64,000 bases of DNA from Arthrobacter sp. SLBN-112 (lineage in GTDB: Bacteria; Actinomycetota; Actinomycetes; Actinomycetales; Micrococcaceae): the NCBI RefSeq assembly GCF_006715225.1, contig NZ_VFMU01000001.1:2108001-2172000 (forward strand), read 5' to 3'. Under the pieces are notes generated by a model. That model was not told the DNA's origin. It searched no databases and saw only the letters and a list, made by a program, of their open reading frames with translations. Shown here one piece after another: positions 58,657 through 64,000 of this stretch (within the stretch, counting starts at the first letter, position 1; each line of letters begins with the position of its first letter). Made by a program: the position numbers and the translations under genes.

Positions 58657-58800
58657 ATGAGCAACGCACGCACCCCCGAAGCGCAGACGCCCGTCAAAAA
58701 GTCCACGGGCAGGCTGACCTTGGCGTGGGTCCTGGTGGGTATCCCGCTGGCCTTCGGCATCTTCCAGACCCTGACCCAGGTGGCGGCCCTGTTCGGCTAG
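58657..58800 (+). CDS. MFS transporter small subunit, 47 aa
   Basis: ATG 58657 lies just after the OFA transporter stop, with TTGGAGAA before it. The product has a short polar start (SNARTPEAQTPVKKSTGR) and one transmembrane helix, LTLAWVLVGIPLAFGIFQTL, then TQVAALFG. Such single-helix proteins accompany OFA-type MFS transporters in many actinobacteria and proteobacteria and are called small subunits; their exact role in transport is not settled. A dispersed-repeat hairpin terminates the unit. Confidence 0.82.
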   Translation: MSNARTPEAQTPVKKSTGRLTLAWVLVGIPLAFGIFQTLTQVAALFG

Positions 58801-58846
58801 GTCCCGACGGCTAGCGCATCATGCCTGGCGCGCTTTCAAGAAGTGG

Positions 58847-58881
58847 GCGACGGCGGCGCCCGGGCTGGGTGCCGCCGTTGC
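58847..58881 (+). terminator. Dispersed-repeat hairpin after the OFA unit
   Basis: GCGACGGCGGC (58847-58857) pairs with GCCGCCGTTGC (58871-58881) with one G-T wobble, and the inner CCC and GGG extend the stem. It lies 46 bases after the small-subunit stop. Confidence 0.65.
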
Positions 58882-59057
58882 GGTTTTGCAGAAATGGCTG
58901 CTTGAGTAAGTACCCCCTAACCGGCGAAGCAAGTACCTGTTACTCGTGACTGCCGCTTGGCCGAAACCTAGGCTCGAAAGACAGTGCGGCTAAGCAAAGG
59001 CCGATTGCGCTGCAGCAGGTGCTGCTGGGACATGGGGTTTTACTCCGGGGAGCAAAA

Positions 59058-60221
59058 GTGTCAGAGCCAAAGTTTTTCGCCAAGGATTCGTCCGGCAGGA
59101 GAGGCAGGCCTCCCTGGCCCCGCCGGTCCAGGGACATGCGGCCCGGTGCGCTGCTGACGGCACTCGTGCTCGCGGCTGAGGGCGGCATGGTGATGTTGCC
59201 GGTTGCTGCCACCGCGGCCGGTCCTGATCTACCTGCGGCCACCAACTGCACCCCGCAACTCCTTCCCGGACTCGGCGGCCGTGGCAGCAACGCGGTCGCC
59301 TCAAGCAGCAACGGCCTGGTAGTCGGCCTCGCCGACACCGCGGCAGGCGAGTCGGCACCGGTGCTCTGGCGGAATGGTCAACCCACGCAGCTTGCTATCC
59401 CACTCCAGGCCGCGGCCCCGGCGTCGGTGAACGCGGCAGGAGTCGTCGTCGGCACAGGGTACGACGCCGCAAACGAAATGCTCGTGGGCTGGTGGTGGCA
59501 GGACGGGCAGTACCATCCTCTCCCGGTCAAGCCCGGAGACATAGCGATACCCTCGGCGGTGTCTGACAACGGCGTCGTTGCCGGGGCGCTGGTCGCCGAC
59601 GAGGAGCATTCAGACGGGCCGGGCGCCGACGAAGATGAGCACCCCGCCGTCTGGCCCTCCGTGACCACGGCACCCCGCGAGCTCACCCTGCCCCCCGGAA
59701 CACGGGGCGGACATGCCTTCGCGGTCGGCCCGGACGGAACGGCCGGCGGGGTGGCTATTGGCGATGACGCCACTCCGGTCCTCTGGGGGCCGGACGGCTC
59801 TCCGAAGGCACTGCCCACCCTTAGCGGTAAAGGCGGTGTAGTACTCGGGATCGATTCAACCGGGCAGGCAGTGGGCCAGAGTGGCGTGGCCGACGGAACG
59901 CATGCCGTGGCCTGGGCTGCGGCCGGTGCCGTCACCGACGTCGGGGCAGCCGCTGCCGGCGCCACCTCCAGTGCCGCATCAGGAATTGCGGGCGTGACCG
60001 TGGGTGCAGGCAGCTCGCCCTCCTTCCGCGCATCGCGGCCGCAAGCGGTGATCTGGATCGGCAAGAGCGCACGGATCCTGCCGCCGGGAACTGATGCCCA
60101 GTTCACCGGCGTGTCCGGGTCCGCGAGCTCGGTCTCCGGGCAGGGTGCAAACGCCGTTGTCATTGGCTTCTCCGCAGCAGACAACGGGCTGCGCCGCGCA
60201 ACCGAATGGAGCTGCAAGTGA
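59058..60221 (+). CDS. Secreted protein with beta-propeller-like repeats
   Basis: The 387-aa precursor starts at GTG 59058, preceded by GGGGAG, and has a basic leader followed by a hydrophobic signal (MRPGALLTALVLAAEGGMVM, cut near VAATAAG). The mature part contains about six to seven repeats of 35-50 residues with the pattern N-G-x-V-x-G followed by A-x-x-W: SSNGLVVGL then APVLWRNG, NAAGVVVGT then GWWWQDG, SDNGVVAGA then HPAVWPS, GPDGTAGGV then TPVLWGPDG, DSTGQAVGQ then HAVAWAAAG. This resembles HAF-type repeats that fold as a beta propeller. Binding partner unknown. Its stop overlaps the start of the phosphoesterase gene (GTGA). Confidence 0.72.
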   Translation: MSEPKFFAKDSSGRRGRPPWPRRSRDMRPGALLTALVLAAEGGMVMLPVAATAAGPDLPAATNCTPQLLPGLGGRGSNAVASSSNGLVVGLADTAAGESAPVLWRNGQPTQLAIPLQAAAPASVNAAGVVVGTGYDAANEMLVGWWWQDGQYHPLPVKPGDIAIPSAVSDNGVVAGALVADEEHSDGPGADEDEHPAVWPSVTTAPRELTLPPGTRGGHAFAVGPDGTAGGVAIGDDATPVLWGPDGSPKALPTLSGKGGVVLGIDSTGQAVGQSGVADGTHAVAWAAAGAVTDVGAAAAGATSSAASGIAGVTVGAGSSPSFRASRPQAVIWIGKSARILPPGTDAQFTGVSGSASSVSGQGANAVVIGFSAADNGLRRATEWSCK

Positions 60222-62056
60222 AAGGCCAAGGGCGCATGCGCCATCCAGTGAGTGCCGTGCTGGCCGTCCTGTTAGGCACCGCCCTCGTGCTCGCCAACGT
60301 CTCGTTCCTCGGCACGTCACGCCCGCAGGCCTCGGCCGCAACGTCGGTGAGCCTGGGCTTCGCCGGTGACACCGGCGGCAACACCGTGACCGGCAAGGTG
60401 ATCGATGCAGCACGCAACGCGGGAACCTCGGCATTTTTCAATCTTGGCGACCTGTCCTACTCCCAGATCACCCCGGAATCGGCCTGGTGCTCGTTCGTCA
60501 AGCAGCACGCCGGGTCCATGCCGTACGAATTCATCACGGGGAACCACGAGGATGACGGACCCGACGGGGTGTGGTCCAAATTCGCCTCGTGCCTGCCGGA
60601 CCAACTTGGGTCGGTAGGAGACTATGCCCAACAGTTCTATACCGACTACCCGGCCAGCAGCCCGCTGGTACGGCTGATCATGGTCTCCCCGAAGCTGACA
60701 TACAGCGGCAGCGGCCTTGACTGGTCCTACAAGTCCGGCACCCAGGGCTACAAGTTCGTGACGTCGGCAATAGACTCGGCGCGCGCTGCGGGGATTCCGT
60801 TTGTCGTGGTGGGCATGCACATGTACTGCCTGTCGATGGTCAACTACCCCTGCGCCGCGAGCCCGGACCTGATGAACATGCTGGTCTCCAAGAAGGTGGA
60901 CCTGTACCTGCAGGCACACGACCATGCGTACGCACGCAGCTACCCGCTGGCGCTCAAGGGCAGCTGCACGGCCATCCCGGTCAGCAGCTTCAATCCGGAC
61001 TGCGTGGCCGACACGGACCCCAACGGGCAGTTTGCCGCCGGGACCGGGACCATCCTGGCCACTGTGGGTTCAGGCGGCAGGTCGATCAACAGTGAGAGCA
61101 ATACGACGACGGCACCTTACTTCCAGAGCTTCATGGGCAGCAACAACAACCCGACCTACGGCTTCCTGAATGTGTCGGTGACAAGCACCACTTTGACCGG
61201 TTCATTCGTCCGCGCTTCCGGCGGAACCTATACGGACAAGTTCACCATTACCCGGGCGGCGGCACCGTCGCCGAGCCCCACGCCGACACCCACAACGACG
61301 GCCACGCCAACTCCAACACCCACTCCGACCCCGACGCCCACCCCGACCCCGACAACAACGACGCCTCCGCCGACAACATCGGCAATCTCCGTCCGGTCGT
61401 CCGCCACGGGGTCCGGCGAGCTGACGGCGGCGGGTTCGTACACCGCGGCCCTGCCGGCCGGTTGGCAACCCGGCGACACGGTCTTCCTGTTCTCGCAGGT
61501 CACGGTCTCCGGTTCTGCCAACGTCACGGCCCCGGCTGGCTGGACGCGGGCGGTTGGTGACTTCACCAGCGCAAGCTCTGCATCGGCGCACCAGGCGGTC
61601 TGGTACCGCGTGATGCAGGCCGGCGACACCGCGCCGGGCGTGCCTGAACCAGCTTCCCGGTACGCCTGGTCAACCGTTGCGGTGCAGGGGGCAAACACCA
61701 CCACACCGCTGGACGTCACGCCCGCCACGGACAACAACAGCGGGGTGGCTTACCCGGATGTCCGGGCTCCGTCCATCACCCCGGTAACGGCTGGAGCCCT
61801 GCTGTTGACCGCGCACGGCGTCAGGAACGGCACCAACTCGGCCACCACGTCCTTCACCCCACCGGCAGGGACAACTGAGCTGGGCGACGCAACATCCAAC
61901 ATCGCGGCCAAGTCGAACGCGGCCATCGAGGTCAACGCCCTCACCCTGACCGATACGTCAGCCACTGGAACGAAGACCGCCACCGCAGCCTCGAGCCTGG
62001 GTACGCTCGTCAACCAGTGCGGCTCGGCCATCGTGGTGCGGCCTGCGGGTCCGTGA
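60218..62056 (+). CDS. Secreted metallophosphoesterase (purple acid phosphatase-like) with C-terminal adhesion-type domain
   Basis: Translation probably starts at GTG 60218, overlapping the upstream stop by 4 bp, with GGAG at 60208-60211; ATG 60236 is the alternative. A signal peptide (HPVSAVLAVLLGTALVLANV) precedes a calcineurin-like phosphoesterase domain with GFAGDTGG, NLGDLSY, GNHEDD, VVVGMHMYC and AHDHAYARSYP, the full two-metal site. A Thr-Pro repeat of about 35 residues joins it to a C-terminal beta-sandwich of about 220 residues (VRSSATGSGELTAAGSYTAA, WQPGDTVFLFSQVTVSGSAN). It likely releases phosphate from organic esters outside the cell. Its terminator hairpin has been split by IS30. 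Confidence 0.85.
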   Translation: MKGQGRMRHPVSAVLAVLLGTALVLANVSFLGTSRPQASAATSVSLGFAGDTGGNTVTGKVIDAARNAGTSAFFNLGDLSYSQITPESAWCSFVKQHAGSMPYEFITGNHEDDGPDGVWSKFASCLPDQLGSVGDYAQQFYTDYPASSPLVRLIMVSPKLTYSGSGLDWSYKSGTQGYKFVTSAIDSARAAGIPFVVVGMHMYCLSMVNYPCAASPDLMNMLVSKKVDLYLQAHDHAYARSYPLALKGSCTAIPVSSFNPDCVADTDPNGQFAAGTGTILATVGSGGRSINSESNTTTAPYFQSFMGSNNNPTYGFLNVSVTSTTLTGSFVRASGGTYTDKFTITRAAAPSPSPTPTPTTTATPTPTPTPTPTPTPTPTTTTPPPTTSAISVRSSATGSGELTAAGSYTAALPAGWQPGDTVFLFSQVTVSGSANVTAPAGWTRAVGDFTSASSASAHQAVWYRVMQAGDTAPGVPEPASRYAWSTVAVQGANTTTPLDVTPATDNNSGVAYPDVRAPSITPVTAGALLLTAHGVRNGTNSATTSFTPPAGTTELGDATSNIAAKSNAAIEVNALTLTDTSATGTKTATAASSLGTLVNQCGSAIVVRPAGP

Positions 62057-62077
62057 GCGGACTCAGCTGAATGAAGC

Positions 62078-62092
62078 ACGACGGCGGCACCC
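62078..62092 (+). repeat. Left arm of a hairpin split by IS30
   Basis: ACGACGGCGGCACCC is complementary to GGGTGCCGTCGTCGT at 63783-63797 over 15 bp with one G-T pair. In the uninterrupted sequence the two would form the dispersed-repeat hairpin ending the phosphoesterase gene. Confidence 0.65.
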
Positions 62093-62108
62093 GGCTGGCG
62101 GTTTCTAG

Positions 62109-63766
62109 GGGTCGTTGCAACACTGCTGGTGTTATGTGGTCATTAGTAGATCACGGAGACGCTCGGCTGGGGTTTCCCAGTCGAGCGTTTTGCGTGGTCG
62201 GCTGTTGAGTTCCTGGGCGACGTGTTCGAGATCTTCGGGCCCGTAGATGGATAAGTCTGTGCCTTTTTCGAAGTATTGGCGTAGCAGGCCGTTGGTGTTT
62301 TCGTTGGAGCCGCGTTGCCACGGGCTGCCCGGATCGCAGAAGTAGACCTGCATGTCAGTGGCGATGGTGAAGGATTTGTGGGCTGCCATTTCCGCCCCTT
62401 GATCCCAAGTCAGAGAGCCCCTGAGGTGTTCGGGAAGACTTTTCATCGTGGCGATGAGGCCGTCGCGGACGGTTTCGGCGGTGTGGTCACCGGGCAGGTG
62501 GACCAGCATGACGTATCTGGTGGTGCGTTCGACGAGGGTGGCGATCGCGGACTGGTTGCTCGCTCCGGTGATTAGATCTCCTTCCCAATGTCCTGGAACG
62601 GCGCGGTCTTCGATCTCGGGTGGGCGTTCGGAGATCATCACCATCGGATCAGCGAAACGGGGCTGCCGTTGCTGGGGGTCCTTGTGGGCTTTACGGCGTG
62701 TCCGGCCGGTGCGCAGAGCTGCCTGGACTTCGCGCTTGAGTCCTCCGCGGGCCTGGAAGTAGAGGGCTTGGTAGATTGTTTCTGGGCTCACGCGCATCTC
62801 CGGGTCGTTGGGAAACTTCCTGGTCAGCTTGTTGCTGATCTGTTCCGGTGACCAGCGCCGAAGCAGTTTTCGCTTCACATATTTGCGCAGCCGGTGGTGC
62901 GTGACCAGCTTGCTGTCCTTGGGCCGGGGGCGACGGGCAGTTGCTGCTCGTTGGGCAGCATAGGCGTAGTACTTCCCATCGTTGACACCGTTTCGGGCCA
63001 GCTCCCGGCTGATTGTCGAGGCAGGCCGACCGAGCTCTCTGGCGATCTCCCGGACCGGTGCGCCGGTATTGCGGAGGTCGGCGATCCGTTCGCGGTCATG
63101 CAGCGTCAGGAACCGGGCATCCAATGGTTTTTCCAGGGCTGCCAGTGGGGGGAGCGCGGCAGAATCGGCGGTGGCTTCTGCAGTAGTCAACGTCATCACA
63201 CCATTGGTGTAGTCGATCTGGCGCCCATCACGGTAGATTCGCCCATTCCGTGTCCTTCTGACGCCGTTGTCCCACTCCTGAGCCGCGCAGCGGCTAATGC
63301 CCAGTTGTTTGGCCGCTTCACGGCGGGTCATTCCAGCGTCGCGGAGCTTGCCGAAGTCCTCACGGCCGGGGCTGTCCGCGCGTTTCCGCGCGAGCCCTGC
63401 TTTCTGAGTCCACCGGTAACAAGTGCCACGGCTTAGCCCCAGTTCCGCGGCAGCAAGCGTCGTACTCCCGGTCCGTTTCAACGCCTTAAAGAACTCCTCT
63501 TTCACTTCCGGGGTCGCTCTTGGCCGCCGGGCGTTTAGGTTATCCACTCTGCCGACAGATATTCCCGCCTCACGCAGCCACCGATAGCACGCCGAAGGTT
63601 TGAGCCCGAGTCCAGCCGCAGCACGGGCAACGGTTCCCGCGCTTGCTAATGCCCGGAAGAACTCTTCCTTTTCCGCGGAGGTATAGCTCCTTCGAGGTGT
63701 CCTGCCCTTGCTTAAAGACGACATGGTCGTTGCAACTCCCAAAAACTTTAGGTGTTGCAACGACCA
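62109..63766. mobile_element. Complete IS30-family insertion sequence (about 1.66 kb)
   Basis: The ends are GGGTCGTTGCAACAC on the left and its complement with one mismatch on the right (GTGTTGCAACGACCA), a 15-bp terminal inverted repeat. CTAG flanks both sides (62105-62108 and 63767-63770) as a probable 4-bp target duplication. It contains a single long transposase gene on the minus strand. A further inner copy of the end sequence, GGTCGTTGCAAC at 63725-63736, makes a 12-bp hairpin with the right end, next to the transposase start. Confidence 0.88.
62132..63724 (-). CDS. IS30-family transposase
   Basis: The 530-aa transposase starts at ATG 63724, with GGGAG eight bases upstream. It has several N-terminal helix-turn-helix units: two copies of a trihelical repeat (KEEFFRALASAGTVARAAAG and KEEFFKALKRTGSTTLAAAE), a third, REAAKQLGISRCAAQEW, and the IS30 HTH PVREIARELGRPASTISREL. 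The RNase H-like catalytic core has Asp in GHWEGDLITG, Asp in LTWDQGAEM and Glu in RGSNENTNGLLRQYF. It is longer than the usual IS30 transposase of about 350-400 aa because of the N-terminal repeats. The gene is intact, so the element may still move. Confidence 0.92.
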   Translation of the reverse strand: MSSLSKGRTPRRSYTSAEKEEFFRALASAGTVARAAAGLGLKPSACYRWLREAGISVGRVDNLNARRPRATPEVKEEFFKALKRTGSTTLAAAELGLSRGTCYRWTQKAGLARKRADSPGREDFGKLRDAGMTRREAAKQLGISRCAAQEWDNGVRRTRNGRIYRDGRQIDYTNGVMTLTTAEATADSAALPPLAALEKPLDARFLTLHDRERIADLRNTGAPVREIARELGRPASTISRELARNGVNDGKYYAYAAQRAATARRPRPKDSKLVTHHRLRKYVKRKLLRRWSPEQISNKLTRKFPNDPEMRVSPETIYQALYFQARGGLKREVQAALRTGRTRRKAHKDPQQRQPRFADPMVMISERPPEIEDRAVPGHWEGDLITGASNQSAIATLVERTTRYVMLVHLPGDHTAETVRDGLIATMKSLPEHLRGSLTWDQGAEMAAHKSFTIATDMQVYFCDPGSPWQRGSNENTNGLLRQYFEKGTDLSIYGPEDLEHVAQELNSRPRKTLDWETPAERLRDLLMTT

Positions 63767-63782
63767 CTAGAACTCAAGGCTT

Positions 63783-63797
63783 GGGTGCCGTCGTCGT
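63783..63797 (+). repeat. Right arm of the hairpin split by IS30
   Basis: GGGTGCCGTCGTCGT completes the stem of the left arm at 62078-62092. It is followed by TCTTGCC. Confidence 0.65.
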
Positions 63798-63840
63798 TCT
63801 TGCCATCCACGGCCCATGCTGCTGCCTGAGGGCAGACACG

Positions 63841-63886
63841 AAAAGCCCCGCAGTACTTGTGAACTGGTCACTGAAGTACGCGGGGC
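63841..63886 (-). terminator. Rho-independent terminator on the minus strand
   Basis: Read on the minus strand, GCCCCGCGTACTT pairs with AAGTACTGCGGGGC (one bulged T) and is followed by TTTTCGTG. It ends transcription entering from the right edge or from the promoter-like sequence near 63960. Confidence 0.6.
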
Positions 63887-63970
63887 CTTCCTGGCAACCA
63901 CTCCGCCTGAGGGGGCCAGGCGGAGAAGCTGATCCCAACCCTAATAGCAAGCATGCTTACTTTTCAAGTT
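63887..63970 (-). ncRNA. Possible small RNA between a promoter-like site and a terminator
   Basis: On the minus strand TTGAAA, a palindrome (AAGCATGCTT at 63949-63958) and TATTAG resemble a promoter with an operator in its spacer, which at 15 bp is short. Downstream come a 9-bp hairpin with a C-rich loop (CTCCGCCTG at the left, CAGGCGGAG at 63917-63925) and the terminator. No coding frame fits this 120-nt unit. It could instead be the 3' region of a longer transcript. Confidence 0.3.
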
Positions 63971-64000
63971 GCGACCTCGCCGTCCCGTAAGCTGTGTACA

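Noticed and set aside
55395..58760. An open frame of 1121 codons on the minus strand
   Set aside because: It runs opposite to the DUF1295 and OFA transporter genes, whose protein motifs and ribosome binding sites are clear. The translated product is repetitive in Gly, Gln, His and Arg with no domain, as expected for antisense frames in GC-rich DNA.
63887..63970. 6C RNA
   Set aside because: The hairpin with a C-rich loop recalls the actinobacterial 6C RNA, but the loop has only five Cs in a row and the second hairpin has no C-rich loop.

Overview
The window is high-GC actinobacterial chromosome. The 16S gene, the tRNA-free 16S-23S spacer and the general gene content point to the Arthrobacter/Pseudarthrobacter group (family Micrococcaceae); this placement is by recognition and was not tested by alignment. 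Most genes have clear GGAG-type ribosome binding sites, short overlaps and GTG/TTG starts where expected. No prophage, CRISPR array or tRNA gene was seen. One complete IS30-family element lies at the right end.

Layout. 1-4.1 kb: the tail of a VOC protein, a cupin, an MFS exporter with its MarR repressor, a DUF3592 membrane protein and a SOUL heme-binding protein. 4.2-17.4 kb: a sugar locus with GH42 beta-galactosidase, an LplABC-type ABC importer, DUF624 protein, GH3 beta-glucosidase (opposite strand), Gfo/Idh/MocA oxidoreductase, DUF6807 (PmoA-like) protein, cupin and a LacI regulator. Related GAAACT-N7-AGTTTC palindromes precede the GH42, GH3 and oxidoreductase genes, so the locus looks like one regulon. 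17.4-20.3 kb: a VOC protein, a membrane-anchored HNH/excalibur nuclease-like protein and a PASTA lipoprotein. 20.3-26.4 kb: an rrn operon (16S, 23S, 5S). 26.6-35.6 kb: a 5-oxoproline locus (PxpA, fused PxpB-PxpC, biotin carboxylase-BCCP, GntR regulator, DUF969/DUF979 transporter pair, DUF2891 protein) with the same ATTGTTGAACAA operator before both transcription units, interrupted by an opposite-strand cyclase-like gene.

35.7-44.7 kb: small hypothetical genes, a stomatin-like protein, PEP synthase with its regulatory kinase/phosphorylase, a SnoaL-like protein divergent from a LuxR regulator across a C5-N5-G5 palindrome, a CPBP protease and an unrecognised gene. 44.8-51.3 kb: a second sugar locus with an ABC importer, a GH127 beta-L-arabinofuranosidase and a divergent LacI regulator. 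Neither ABC system encodes its ATPase here, so both probably borrow a shared MsiK/UgpC-type ATPase. 51.3-58.8 kb: an ion channel, a frameshifted GNAT gene, an FAD dehydrogenase, an SRPBCC protein flanked by two 101-bp repeat elements, two membrane proteins, and an OFA-type MFS transporter with its tiny partner subunit.

58.9-64 kb: a secreted protein built of beta-propeller-like repeats, translationally coupled to a secreted metallophosphoesterase, then an IS30 element whose insertion split a hairpin of a small dispersed repeat family. The most useful leads are the two regulon reconstructions, the carboxylase-linked Pxp operon, the 101-bp elements with terminal inverted repeats, and the IS30 insertion into a palindromic hairpin.
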